From contig DIUR01000018.1 in NCBI GenBank assembly GCA_002428265.1, positions 1 through 64,000 on the forward strand: a stretch of DNA of 64,000 bases, read 5' to 3'. Positions 14,036 through 23,271 of the stretch are shown here, piece after piece. The translations under genes and the position numbers were made by a program. The notes under the pieces were generated by a model, which saw only the letters and a list, made by a program, of their open reading frames with translations, was not told where the DNA came from and ran no database searches. This DNA is from Bacteriovoracaceae bacterium UBA6153 (GTDB taxonomy: Bacteria; Bdellovibrionota; Bacteriovoracia; Bacteriovoracales; Bacteriovoracaceae). Numbering within the stretch: the first letter of the stretch is position 1; the number at the start of each line of letters is the position of its first letter.

Positions 14036-15409
14036 TTAAAAAATGAGTCCGATCGTACTATATAAAGTATCGCTCGTGCGGTAGTAGCTCCAATACGAAT
14101 TAACGTCTGGTGCTTTAAGAATTTCCAACCCCAGTGCGATGTAGGCCTTTTGCTGGTAATTGTATTTCACTTCGCCTTTTACAATATTGTCTTCTCTAAT
14201 AATGTCGTATTTTAAATCAACAGCTGCATCGAAAGAGTCATTGAAGAAATACTGGATTCCTCCACCGAAAGTACTTTTCCATTTTACAGTGTCGGAGAAG
14301 AAGTCATCATTTCCTCTAATGTTGCTGGAGATCAGGTGAATGTAGTTCAGTGAAAGCTTATATTTTCTGTGCTTGTCGTAAACCAGGCTTCCTGTGACAT
14401 AAGCTTCTTTGTCATATCTTGGATTGATATTAAAATACTCAGAGTTAAAAGTTTTTCTGGCGTTGGATAAATCGACAAGAAAATCTTTCCCAAGTTTTGC
14501 ATTGGGATCAATATAACTTAAACCACCACGCGCTTTAATATCTCCAAAAGAGTGGTAAAGCTGAGCGCCATAATACGCATGGTGATTAATTGTCGGATCT
14601 GCTTTAACGATAACTTTTCCTGTATTTAAATTATCGTAGTAGGCACTGGCATTGATTCGCAGTTTATTTTCCGGCTTATAAATCGCAAAAGCTGAAATTC
14701 CACCATTATTCCACGAGTAACGAAGATTGGCCCCGAGTGATCTATTCAAAACAATTTTTTCAATCTGATAGTCGGCGACTTCATATTTGATTGGAACTTC
14801 TAGCCCACTGATAACAGTTTTTTTAGGAGGAAGTCTTACCCACTCGCTTCGGCTATGAACTTCACCATTTTTAAAATCAATTGATGGGTTGATCTGAGGA
14901 ACAAATAAATAGGAACCGAGAAGCTCAAAATTAAAATTACCAAATTGTTTATTGAGAATAATTCCGGTTACACCTTCTTCTTCTGTGCTCAGCAATGTGA
15001 ACGATTGAAGAGCATTTAAATATCCAAGACTCCAATATTTTTCGTTTGTATTCCAGTCGAGAATTTTTCGTCCCACAGTAAGACTCAAATCATCATAGTG
15101 ATAAACTGCGTAGGCTTCCTGCACAGAATAATTAAAAGAGCTGTTGTCTTGAAAATAAAATCTTACATCGCCAGATAAAAAAACATCGAGCTCTTTTGTT
15201 GCTGGTGCTGTGTCATAACTTAGTCCTAACCAGTCACCAGATTCGCTTCTATAAATAGGCTTATTTAAGCGGTGAAACTTCTCATAAGTTAGCTCCGTCG
15301 TAGCGGCCTGCAATGAGGAATTACCCAATGAAAAAGTGATTACATACAAGAGAGTGTGTAAAAAATACCTGTTGTATAGCACTCGTACTCCAAGGATCTC
15401 ATGACCCAT
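14036..15409 (-). CDS. Predicted outer-membrane beta-barrel protein
   Basis: 457 residues. The N-terminus holds a signal peptide (hydrophobic part YFLHTLLYVITFSL, cleavage near LQA|ATT). The remainder alternates polar and aromatic residues in repeated strands (VRFYFQDNSSFNYSVQEAYAVYHY, SLTVGRKILDWN) and ends in Phe (STIGLIF), the usual barrel signature. It could be a porin-like or alginate-export-like barrel; I do not recognise the family. It lies upstream of the prolyl oligopeptidase in one likely operon. Confidence 0.7.
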   Translation of the reverse strand: MGHEILGVRVLYNRYFLHTLLYVITFSLGNSSLQAATTELTYEKFHRLNKPIYRSESGDWLGLSYDTAPATKELDVFLSGDVRFYFQDNSSFNYSVQEAYAVYHYDDLSLTVGRKILDWNTNEKYWSLGYLNALQSFTLLSTEEEGVTGIILNKQFGNFNFELLGSYLFVPQINPSIDFKNGEVHSRSEWVRLPPKKTVISGLEVPIKYEVADYQIEKIVLNRSLGANLRYSWNNGGISAFAIYKPENKLRINASAYYDNLNTGKVIVKADPTINHHAYYGAQLYHSFGDIKARGGLSYIDPNAKLGKDFLVDLSNARKTFNSEYFNINPRYDKEAYVTGSLVYDKHRKYKLSLNYIHLISSNIRGNDDFFSDTVKWKSTFGGGIQYFFNDSFDAAVDLKYDIIREDNIVKGEVKYNYQQKAYIALGLEILKAPDVNSYWSYYRTSDTLYSTIGLIF

Positions 15410-15483
15410 AAATAGCTAACAGATTCCTGACACTTTAGACGCATCAAACCCTGTAAAAAGCTCTCATTTAACGAGATTCTATT

Positions 15484-15511
15484 TTGACATTATCAGTACA
15501 ATCTTTACACT
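15484..15511 (+). promoter_or_regulatory. Sigma-70-type promoter of the EF-hand lipoprotein gene
   Basis: TTGACA (15484-15489), 16 bp, TACACT (15506-15511). The ATG follows after 7 bp without any ribosome site, so the mRNA is probably leaderless. Confidence 0.65.
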
Positions 15512-15518
15512 ACTATTT

Positions 15519-17765
15519 ATGGAAAAACTTAAGAAGCTCCTCAATCACGTTGTGATCATTCCGGTGCTGCTGCTCACGAGCTGCGGTTACATGTCTGATA
15601 AACCTGTTGAGAATGTTGACGTTTATAAGTCGGACGAACTGCAAACGTGTAAAATTGATGTCTCAAAACTTGGCGAAATATTTAGCGCTGACCAAAAAGA
15701 ACAGATCCTTTGTCTGCAAGAAAACTTCGTTCAATTCACTAAGTACGTTAGATCAAAGCACCCAGGAGCGATCACTGAAGCAGAGCTGGGAATATTCGTT
15801 AAGAGATTTTTTGAAGGGCAAAGCGATCAGATCATTAAGGGATTAAGCTTAATCTTTCAGCTCAATATGATTCTCTTAAAAGACGAAGCCGATAGAATCA
15901 CTCACTCTAAAATCTCTCCGCTCTTTGAACTCCTGGTAAAAGTAAATCAGGAAGCCGTTATCCTCACCAACATCATCAAATCAATGGATGAAGACAAGAA
16001 CCAGCAAAAATTCTGGGACCTGCGTGCAAAGTTCAACGAGTCGACTAATCGTTTTGCCACGTCTGCAGTTGGAGTCATTGAAAAGTCTCCGGGCCTTGCT
16101 AAAAAATTGAATATGCGTGAGTTCATCATAGATATGAGCAAGAAAATTGGCGATTCACAAATCGACAATGAGACTATCGATTCATTTATCTTCTTTAAAA
16201 AACTATTGGTTGGCGGAGATGAAGAGATCATTACAACTGATGAGTTAAAAGCAATTATTACCAAACTCCCTAAAATACTGGGACTCGTTTTCGATGTCTA
16301 TTATGTGAAAGGCGAAAACTTTAAAACTGACGCAGAAGAGATGAGGTTTTACCTCATTGCAATCCGCGATCTGTATGCAACAGTTAATTTTGCACAAGCT
16401 GATTTCGAATTAATGACCTCTGACCAGCTAGTATCTGTGGCCGAGAAAGTATTAAAAAATTACGACGTAGAATCATTCAAGCCAAGTATCGAAGCTCTTA
16501 AAGAAAGATTTATTGGTGGGAAAAAAGACTCTGTAACCCTTAAAGACATGGACACTGTTTTAAATATCGTTCATGACTTTTTCGAGAAGACTTATTTCAC
16601 TTATGTGACATATGATGAACCAGTTAATTACTATATCCTGGCACAAAATAGAGTCTTAACTGATAAAGATATCGTATTCAAAGACCTACCTGGATATGAC
16701 CTTTTTAAAAATAAGCCCCGTCTTGATCAGCTTTTTGCAAGCTTTAAAGATACGGCCCTGAACTTTAGATACTTCAGAGACGAAGCTTCAGGATCTGCAC
16801 TTTACTCATCTGTGATGTCTCGAAATAAGTCAGGCTTTCTTGAAGTTAATATTTCAAAATGGCTAAGCTGGAAGCTCTTAAAAGCTTACGGGCATCTTGA
16901 TGCTAAAAAGAATATGCAATTATCTATGGATGAGTTCTCAGCGTTCTTGCTGGATTCAAAACCACTTCTAGAAGAGTTCAAGCTGTGGTCTCCTAATTTT
17001 AAAACGTTCTCAAGAAACGCTGTCCTTTTAGCAGACCTATTCCAAAATCAATCTGACGGTGACCAGGTTATCAATATCAATGAAGCTACTGAATACATCG
17101 GAATGCTTTTAACGGCCGTTGATGTTTCAGGAAGATTTGCAGACAACCTGACAGGGCTTTGTGACCCGGGAATTAATACAACTGATCCGGTTTTTGAAAC
17201 AAACTGCTTCAACGAAAACTTCTACGATGTGATTTTAAATAAGCTTGGTTACAAAAAAACATTTCCAAGACTTGCTCAGTATTTTGCTCAAGCAAGTAAA
17301 ACTGAAACAATGGATTACTTAAAAGGTGTTGAAGGTTTTGCCCGCGATGACAACACTCCTGGTATTCCAGTAGGAACAAGAGACGCCACTTTAATTTTAG
17401 GGGCCTTGGTAAATATTGAAACAACTTTTATCAGATTTGATAAAAACGCTGACAACATTATCGACTACAATGAATTATCTGAAGCGTTCATTACTTATAA
17501 ACCTTCAATCATTGCTCTGGCAGGTCTTAAGGGAGATCAAGAGAAGTATGCTAAGGGAGTCTTCCTTTATATGACTTCTAAAATGGAAATTCCTAAAACT
17601 GGTAAATGGACGGATGATTTAGCTTTCGCGACTTTTAACTCTTGTGTGCAGTCAGATTTCTGTCGCAATACTTTTATGGATAAGATTGAAGCTAAACGCC
17701 TTAACATCGGTAAACTTCTTTACTACATGGTTAACCAGGCCCCAGCAGCTACTTTGAAGAAATAG
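15519..17765 (+). CDS. Large lipoprotein with EF-hand-like calcium sites
   Basis: 748 residues. A lipoprotein signal (VLLLTSCG, Cys22) is followed by a mostly helical body. A canonical EF-hand loop DKNADNIIDYNE sits at residues 641-652, and a second one reads DAKKNMQLSMDE in the middle of the protein; weaker versions (SDGDQVININE, HPGAITEAEL) suggest a string of degenerate EF hands. It is probably anchored in the envelope and Ca2+-binding. Overall family unknown. It overlaps the convergent NUDIX gene by 17 bp. Confidence 0.7.
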   Translation: MEKLKKLLNHVVIIPVLLLTSCGYMSDKPVENVDVYKSDELQTCKIDVSKLGEIFSADQKEQILCLQENFVQFTKYVRSKHPGAITEAELGIFVKRFFEGQSDQIIKGLSLIFQLNMILLKDEADRITHSKISPLFELLVKVNQEAVILTNIIKSMDEDKNQQKFWDLRAKFNESTNRFATSAVGVIEKSPGLAKKLNMREFIIDMSKKIGDSQIDNETIDSFIFFKKLLVGGDEEIITTDELKAIITKLPKILGLVFDVYYVKGENFKTDAEEMRFYLIAIRDLYATVNFAQADFELMTSDQLVSVAEKVLKNYDVESFKPSIEALKERFIGGKKDSVTLKDMDTVLNIVHDFFEKTYFTYVTYDEPVNYYILAQNRVLTDKDIVFKDLPGYDLFKNKPRLDQLFASFKDTALNFRYFRDEASGSALYSSVMSRNKSGFLEVNISKWLSWKLLKAYGHLDAKKNMQLSMDEFSAFLLDSKPLLEEFKLWSPNFKTFSRNAVLLADLFQNQSDGDQVININEATEYIGMLLTAVDVSGRFADNLTGLCDPGINTTDPVFETNCFNENFYDVILNKLGYKKTFPRLAQYFAQASKTETMDYLKGVEGFARDDNTPGIPVGTRDATLILGALVNIETTFIRFDKNADNIIDYNELSEAFITYKPSIIALAGLKGDQEKYAKGVFLYMTSKMEIPKTGKWTDDLAFATFNSCVQSDFCRNTFMDKIEAKRLNIGKLLYYMVNQAPAATLKK

Positions 17766-18291
17766 AATATAAATAGAGAGCGGCAATCACGATTGAATGA
17801 GTGATCTCGCCGCTTGCTACCATCCCTGGCAAATCTTTTACATCTTTTAAATACACTTCAATTTCTTCGAATGGATCAAATTCCTGTTCGTGAGTTTTTT
17901 CACAATCAAGGGCCAGATAAGTATCGCACTGATTGTTCATGAAGGCCGGATTAGCATCCACACGCCCCAAGTGTTTCCAGTTAGTCGAGGTGTATCCCGT
18001 CTCTTCTCTAAGCTCTCTAATCGCCCCTAATTTTGGATCTTCGTTGAAGTTGGCTGCACCACCAGGGATCTCAACGGTGACCTCTTCAGTGCCGTGCCTA
18101 TACTGTTTAATGAGAATAATTTTTTGATCTTTTGTAATCCCTATGACATTCACCCAGTTCATACACTGGACAACATCGAAGTTACCAATCTGACCGTTTG
18201 TTGGAGACTGACTTTTCACTTTTACGTAGCGAAAAATATTCGCAGTCAGGGCCAGCTCAGAACTGATGACTTTCCATTTAATTATTTTCAT
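17749..18291 (-). CDS. NUDIX hydrolase, ADP-ribose pyrophosphatase-like
   Basis: 180 residues. A complete NUDIX box is visible, GGAANFNEDPKLGAIRELRE followed by ETGY, fitting G-x5-E-x7-R-E-U-x-E-E-x-G-U. The upstream part (VNVIGITKDQKIILIKQYRHGTEEVTVEIPGG) is typical of ADP-sugar pyrophosphatases. It hydrolyses nucleoside-diphosphate sugars to AMP and sugar phosphate; the exact substrate is not readable. Its ATG overlaps the preceding stop (TAATG), so translation is coupled to the membrane-anchored protein before it. Confidence 0.88.
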   Translation of the reverse strand: MKIIKWKVISSELALTANIFRYVKVKSQSPTNGQIGNFDVVQCMNWVNVIGITKDQKIILIKQYRHGTEEVTVEIPGGAANFNEDPKLGAIRELREETGYTSTNWKHLGRVDANPAFMNNQCDTYLALDCEKTHEQEFDPFEEIEVYLKDVKDLPGMVASGEITHSIVIAALYLYSISSK

Positions 18292-18884
18292 TAAAACTCG
18301 ACTTGAATAAACTCTTTACTAGACTTGCGGTTTTCTTCATTGATTTTATCACGGGCAGAAATATAGGCCTGAAATTTTTGTTCACCAATGAGTTTAAGCA
18401 GATCTTTTAAGTAGCGCTGATTGATTTCTTTTTCACGTACACTTTGATCTTCTGAAATATTGTAATTGAACTTATCGCCATACTTTTGGCGAAGATAATC
18501 ATGATATTCTTTGTAGGCCTGCATTTTTTCTTTCTCATTCACTTCGCGCATTTCAAGGTAGCGCGGGTAATGAGCAGGACCAATAATTCCTTCAACAGTG
18601 CTCAGCCATTTTTTTTCCATAGCATCGTATTCTTCAAATCTGTCTTCCTCATCTTTAGTCACATTGCTGAACTCACGCTCGTGTGCCTTTGATTCTTTTG
18701 AATTTGTCTTAATGCTTGCAGGAACATTGTTGGGAGCTGAACCGGTTGAATCAAGTTCATCCCAGTCCAGCGCCATGCTTTGTTCCTGAGGCGGCTTTCT
18801 TACGATAAAAAAATAGTAAGAAAAATATCCGACAAATAAAACAATCAAAAGATAAGGAATAGATTTTTTAAAACGATTAATCAC
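18291..18884 (-). CDS. Membrane-anchored periplasmic helical protein
   Basis: 197 residues with one N-terminal span (IPYLLIVLFVGYFSYYFFIV) and a long, charged, helical domain outside (EEDRFEEYDAMEKKWLSTVEGII...EKEINQRYLKDLLKLIGEQKFQAYISARDKINEE). No family recognised with confidence. Its start overlaps the end of the YajQ-type gene by 8 bp and its stop overlaps the NUDIX start, so the three form one operon. Confidence 0.65.
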   Translation of the reverse strand: MINRFKKSIPYLLIVLFVGYFSYYFFIVRKPPQEQSMALDWDELDSTGSAPNNVPASIKTNSKESKAHEREFSNVTKDEEDRFEEYDAMEKKWLSTVEGIIGPAHYPRYLEMREVNEKEKMQAYKEYHDYLRQKYGDKFNYNISEDQSVREKEINQRYLKDLLKLIGEQKFQAYISARDKINEENRKSSKEFIQVEF

Positions 18885-19368
18885 GCTTCATGTTTTCCAT
18901 TTGTAATTCGATATCAACTTCTTTGTTTGATCGAAGCATGGCGTAGGCTTCTTGAAGATCATCAATTTTTTTGCCGGTGATTCTAATCTTGTCATCCATA
19001 ATGCTGGATTGAACTTTGAGACCAGATTCTTTAATGATTTTGTTAATCGATTTCGCTTTTTCTTTTTCGATACCATTTTTAATGTTGATCACTTGCTTCA
19101 TCATGCGATTTCCTGATGGCTCAACTTTTTGTGGATCAATGCATCGCTGGCCGATGTTGCGTTTTACCAGCTGCCCCCTCAAGATCTCCAGAGCGGCCTT
19201 CATCTTGTAATCGTCTTCTGCTTTAAGCTCTATCGTCGTATCTTTTAATTCAAGAGTGACGTCACTACCTTTGAAATCGTAGCGCTGATTAATCTCTTTT
19301 TGCGCCATTTGAAGCGCGTTTTTCATTTCCATCATGTCTGTTTTTGAAACTAAATCGAAAGAAGGCAT
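18877..19368 (-). CDS. yajQ: YajQ-family nucleotide-binding protein
   Basis: 163 residues and full length. It begins MPSFDLVSKTDMMEMKNAL and contains QMAQKEINQRYDFKGSDV and IRITGKKIDDLQEAYAML, the conserved marks of YajQ. Members bind nucleotides, and in some species cyclic di-GMP, influencing transcription. Here it is the first gene of a three-gene operon with the anchored protein and the NUDIX hydrolase. Confidence 0.93.
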   Translation of the reverse strand: MPSFDLVSKTDMMEMKNALQMAQKEINQRYDFKGSDVTLELKDTTIELKAEDDYKMKAALEILRGQLVKRNIGQRCIDPQKVEPSGNRMMKQVINIKNGIEKEKAKSINKIIKESGLKVQSSIMDDKIRITGKKIDDLQEAYAMLRSNKEVDIELQMENMKRD

Positions 19369-19433
19369 GGACTCTCCATTTTATACTTAACACTACCAAG
19401 GCACCATGGTACAAATAGTTAGGTGGAATTTCA

Positions 19434-19994
19434 ATGAATGATAAATTAGACCCCGCTCCAAATTACGCAAAGGCCCAGTTCTCCGGACAAATCATCACGA
19501 TTACTAAAGATGCTGAGATCGCTCCTGCCATGGACTTTCTCAAAGAACAACGAATTATAGGCTTTGATACTGAAACCAAACCCGCTTTTAAAAAAGGCGA
19601 GTATTATGGCGTCTCGCTTCTTCAGCTGGCCACTGACGACCATGCCCTGCTCTTTCGCCTGCACTTTTTAAAAGACTTTTCACTCTTAAAGATCCTTTTT
19701 GAAGACAAGTCCGTCGTTAAGACGGGAGTTGCCATCAGAGACGATATTAAGGCCCTGCAGAAACTTTTTCACTTCACTCCCCACGGTTTTGTGGAGCTCT
19801 CAGATATCGCTAAAGAGCGCAGTATGAAAAATTTTGGACTCAAAGGAATGACAGAGGAAATCCTGAATTTAACTTTAAGTAAAAAAGCAAAATTATCTAA
19901 CTGGGAAGCTCACGACTTAAAAAATGACCAGCTTCAATACGCTGCGACCGATGCCTGGATAGGCAGAAAGCTCTACCAGGCACTGAATCCTTAA
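19434..19994 (+). CDS. 3'-5' exonuclease, RNase D/WRN-like DEDD family
   Basis: 186 residues covering only a DEDD exonuclease domain. Exo I is FDTET near residue 43, Exo II lies in the VKTGVAIRDDIKAL region, and Exo III is YAATDAWIGRKLYQ near the C-terminus (DEDDy type). The HRDC domains of RNase D are absent, as in the stand-alone bacterial WRN-exonuclease-like proteins. It probably trims RNA or DNA 3' ends. It is transcribed divergently from yajQ. Confidence 0.85.
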   Translation: MNDKLDPAPNYAKAQFSGQIITITKDAEIAPAMDFLKEQRIIGFDTETKPAFKKGEYYGVSLLQLATDDHALLFRLHFLKDFSLLKILFEDKSVVKTGVAIRDDIKALQKLFHFTPHGFVELSDIAKERSMKNFGLKGMTEEILNLTLSKKAKLSNWEAHDLKNDQLQYAATDAWIGRKLYQALNP

Positions 19995-19998
19995 TTTT

Positions 19999-21681
19999 TT
20001 AGAGAGTTTTTAAGTAATGAACTAAGTCTTTCTTTTGTTCAGCACTAAATTTCTCAGACCCATCTTCATTTAAAATCATTTTCGTGTGACCAATGTTACG
20101 AAGCCCCGGTTTTTTTGTGTCGATCAAAGCTTCAGTGTCTTTTAGCCATGCGGCCGGAATTTTTGCGCCCACAGGATAACCTACGCAGTCTTGGTCAAAG
20201 TCTGTCTCTTTATTAACTGCTCCACCTAAAACAAAAGTTTTTGGTCTCTCGCTCTCTTTGGATAAAACTGCACACAAGCTCGGCACAGAATTGTTATGAA
20301 AGTATGGATAGCGCGCCCAAATACCTACCAGTGGAGGTGGAACATATCCCACTTGAGGCTCTACTGTTGTCTTCATCCATTTTGAAATTGCCAGATTATT
20401 TAATTCATCCGCAAAAAATTTCATCGCTTGGTATCTTTGCGGATCAGTGCCGACATCTTTCACCGGAGTCTGATCGTGATAGATGACTTTTGTAGTTGCA
20501 AGAATATCTACTGCATTTAACTCGTGCGCATTATCAGATGACCAGGCCTTCTGATACTCTCCATGACACTTTAAACAAGCAGAGTTGAAGATGCTCTCAC
20601 CTCTTTTAGCTCGCTCTAAATCAATCCCGCTGGCTGGAAAAAAATCCGTGTAGCGTGGAGCTTGTGTGGCAAAAGCGGCCGAGGTAATTTCCTCAATCGT
20701 CTTGCTGTTATCTTTCATCCATTGCTCTAATTCTTTTAAGTCTGTTCCTCTGCCGATTTCATTCCATAAAAAATTTGTCAAAATTGGATTTCCACTAACG
20801 ATTGATCCATCAGAAAGCCATCTGGTTTTATATTTTAAGTTCCACCACGGCATGGGCTTTGAGTCGGCGACAAAGGTATTGAGTTCATTTTTTCTAGGAA
20901 ACTTTTCTAGGATGGGATTTTTTGAAGCGAACTCATCATCATTTCTGCGGGCAAGGCTTAAGGCCACGTGAGGAAGAGAAGTATCAAGTCCTAAAACCTG
21001 AGGAACAACTCCTTCAATCGAGACCAGATTCTTTTTTGTTCTGGTGAACATCAGCATCTCATCGGCATTAGCGGCCGTATTAGCTTTAAATAAAACGTTA
21101 GGGATATTAGGAACAACCTGACGGGCCATGTGAAAAAATTTATTTGAATGTGGGCGCTTATTGGTTAAACCCATAACCGTTGTCCCAAACATATTGTTGG
21201 CATGACAAGCAAAACAGCTAAACGTTAATCCTTCACCATGAGCATTTTTAATGATCCCGGCCCCAGCATAAAACTGATCAGCTACCCCATTTGGGTAAGG
21301 CATCTTATAAATCCCAGTCGCCTCTGGGCCGTTGATCTTAGCCAGCCCCAACCATTCATACAGCTCAGTCTCAGTTCTAAAGCCTGCAAACTTGCGGCTG
21401 ATACTTACCACGAGTTTTTTAAGTGGATTGGTGGGCTCAGTATGCATGAAATTTAAAAGCGGTCTGTACGGGATTAAAAGACCCGTTACTGTAACCGGGT
21501 ATTTCATGGCGTGAATGTAGCCTTTGGTCTTAAGATTTTCTAATTCAGCAGGACTGGCCTGATAAATATTACTTCTATCATTAGCATCAATAATCATGGC
21601 ATCACGAGACCAGTCAGGCGAGCTTAGCGCATACGACTGAGTTGATACAACTAGTGCCAAAAATGTGATGATGAACTTCAT
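19999..21681 (-). CDS. Exported diheme cytochrome c
   Basis: 560 residues with a signal peptide (ends ...STQSYA|LSS) and two heme c sites, CFACH (156-160) and CLKCH (369-373). Size, heme spacing and features such as YPVTVTGLLIPYRPL and PPPLVGIWARYPYFHNNSVPSLC place it in the cytochrome c peroxidase/RoxA-like superfamily. It acts in the periplasm or outside the cell as a peroxidase or dioxygenase-like enzyme; the substrate is not readable. The ribosome site lies within a hairpin directly before the start (21690-21722). Confidence 0.75.
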   Translation of the reverse strand: MKFIITFLALVVSTQSYALSSPDWSRDAMIIDANDRSNIYQASPAELENLKTKGYIHAMKYPVTVTGLLIPYRPLLNFMHTEPTNPLKKLVVSISRKFAGFRTETELYEWLGLAKINGPEATGIYKMPYPNGVADQFYAGAGIIKNAHGEGLTFSCFACHANNMFGTTVMGLTNKRPHSNKFFHMARQVVPNIPNVLFKANTAANADEMLMFTRTKKNLVSIEGVVPQVLGLDTSLPHVALSLARRNDDEFASKNPILEKFPRKNELNTFVADSKPMPWWNLKYKTRWLSDGSIVSGNPILTNFLWNEIGRGTDLKELEQWMKDNSKTIEEITSAAFATQAPRYTDFFPASGIDLERAKRGESIFNSACLKCHGEYQKAWSSDNAHELNAVDILATTKVIYHDQTPVKDVGTDPQRYQAMKFFADELNNLAISKWMKTTVEPQVGYVPPPLVGIWARYPYFHNNSVPSLCAVLSKESERPKTFVLGGAVNKETDFDQDCVGYPVGAKIPAAWLKDTEALIDTKKPGLRNIGHTKMILNEDGSEKFSAEQKKDLVHYLKTL

Positions 21682-21689
21682 AAGCGAGT

Positions 21690-21722
21690 CTCCCGAGTTA
21701 AGATAAAATTAAATCTCGGGAG
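21690..21722 (-). promoter_or_regulatory. Hairpin burying the ribosome site of the diheme cytochrome
   Basis: On the minus strand, CTCCCGAG, a 17-base A/U-rich loop and CTCGGGAG form a perfect 8-bp stem. The GGGAG in the second arm is the Shine-Dalgarno sequence, 8 bases before the ATG at 21681. Translation may therefore be gated by RNA structure, or the palindrome may be a protein operator. It is not a terminator for gltX because no T-run follows. Confidence 0.6.
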
Positions 21723-21779
21723 CGTGCCGTCCTGCAAGGAAAATGAGTGAGATATCAGCTTTTGTAAGAAAATGACTAA

Positions 21780-23219
21780 TTAAGACATTTTTAAACGTTT
21801 TTCCAGGATCTCAAGTGGAGTCAAAGGGACAATAAATTTTAAATCCGATCCGTGTGCTTGAAGAGTTAAGGCCGCTCTGATTCCCATGAATAGCTGCTTT
21901 CCTTTAATCTTCAATTCACCTTTAACGTGATTACTCCATTCATTATAATCTGCTTCTGTCACAAAGCTCTTGCCAGCGGCACGTGCCTTTGTCACTTCAC
22001 CTAATAAGTATTCTTGAATTTTTGGTGTTGTCTCCCACGACCTTGCTTCAACGTAGTCAGCTTCAGTAGAGATTTCATTTCCAAAATACAGCTCTAGAAG
22101 TGGAATGATGTCTTTAAAGAAGTTCATCTTTTCTTTTGATAAAGTCACACAACGCTCTTTCCATTCTTTCTCCATTTTTAAAAATGGGTGCTCAGCTGGA
22201 AGAATTTTTTCAACTTTTGCGATAAGTTCATCAGTTGGTAATAGACGTAAATGTTGTCCATTGATGAAGTCTAATTTTTTAATATCGTAAATCGCTGGAG
22301 ATTTAATAAAGCGGTCGATGTTAAAAAGTGTTCCTAACTGGTGAACGTCAAAAATTTCTAATTCTTCAGGATGAGACCATCCAAGAAGTAAAAGATAGTT
22401 AAGCATTGCCGAAGGAATATAATCTTGTTCTTGATAAAGTCTTACCGAAGTAGCTCCATGGCGCTTTGATAATTTTTGTCTGTCTTCACCAATAAGGAGT
22501 GAAGCGTGAGCAAACTCAGGAGGATTTGCACCAAAAGCTTCATAGAACATCAACTGTCTAAGTGTATTTGGTAAATGCTCTTCAGCGCGGATAACGTGAG
22601 AGATCTTCATCGTGATGTCGTCAACTACAACGGCATAGTTATAAACTGGAAGACCATTTGCTCTTACACAAACGAAGTCCCCTACCATCCCTTCCGGGAA
22701 CACAACGTGTCCGCGAACGTGGTCAGTAAACTCGTATGATTTAAGTGGAGTTTTAAAACGGATAACTGCTTCTTCACCAGCGGCCATTCTCTTTGCTGCT
22801 TCGTCTTTTGAAACATTTCTACATTTTCCATCGTAGTGAGGAGGAAGGTTTGCTGCTACAGCGATTTCTTTTTTAGCTGTGAGTTCTGCCTCTGTACAAA
22901 AACAGTGGTAGGCCTGATTGTTATCAATTAATTTTTGTGCCCACTCTTTGTAGATGTGTAAACGTTCTGATTGTCTATAGGGGCCGTAATCTCCACCAGC
23001 ATCCGGGCCTTCATCGTGTTGAAGGTTAAGCCACTTTAGGTCTTCAATTTGAGCTTCTTCGAATTTACGTTCAGATCTCTCAGTATCCGTATCTTCGATA
23101 CGAAGAATATATTTTCCACCCATCGCTTTTGCAAAAAGGTAGTTGTACATTGCCGTTCTCGCTCCTCCAATATGAAGGTAACCTGTAGGTGATGGTGCAA
23201 AACGTACGCGAACTGTCAT
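21780..23219 (-). CDS. gltX: Glutamyl-tRNA synthetase
   Basis: 479 residues from ATG 23219, chosen because GGAG lies 6 bp upstream and homology starts at MTVRVRFAPSPTGYLHIGGA; the longer frame adds ten residues. The class I signatures are present: HIGG (HIGH) and QKLSKRHG (KMSKS). The cluster CFCTEAEL..C is the family's zinc-like region. It charges tRNA-Glu, and perhaps tRNA-Gln if an amidotransferase exists elsewhere. Confidence 0.97.
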   Translation of the reverse strand: MTVRVRFAPSPTGYLHIGGARTAMYNYLFAKAMGGKYILRIEDTDTERSERKFEEAQIEDLKWLNLQHDEGPDAGGDYGPYRQSERLHIYKEWAQKLIDNNQAYHCFCTEAELTAKKEIAVAANLPPHYDGKCRNVSKDEAAKRMAAGEEAVIRFKTPLKSYEFTDHVRGHVVFPEGMVGDFVCVRANGLPVYNYAVVVDDITMKISHVIRAEEHLPNTLRQLMFYEAFGANPPEFAHASLLIGEDRQKLSKRHGATSVRLYQEQDYIPSAMLNYLLLLGWSHPEELEIFDVHQLGTLFNIDRFIKSPAIYDIKKLDFINGQHLRLLPTDELIAKVEKILPAEHPFLKMEKEWKERCVTLSKEKMNFFKDIIPLLELYFGNEISTEADYVEARSWETTPKIQEYLLGEVTKARAAGKSFVTEADYNEWSNHVKGELKIKGKQLFMGIRAALTLQAHGSDLKFIVPLTPLEILEKRLKMS

Positions 23220-23271
23220 TGTGTTCTCCAATGGAATTTTGTGAATCATGAAGATATCAGATTATATGCAA

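Noticed and set aside
21690..21722. Intrinsic terminator for gltX
   Set aside because: The stem has no T-run after it in the gltX direction, lies 58 bp past the gltX stop, and overlaps the ribosome site of the next gene.
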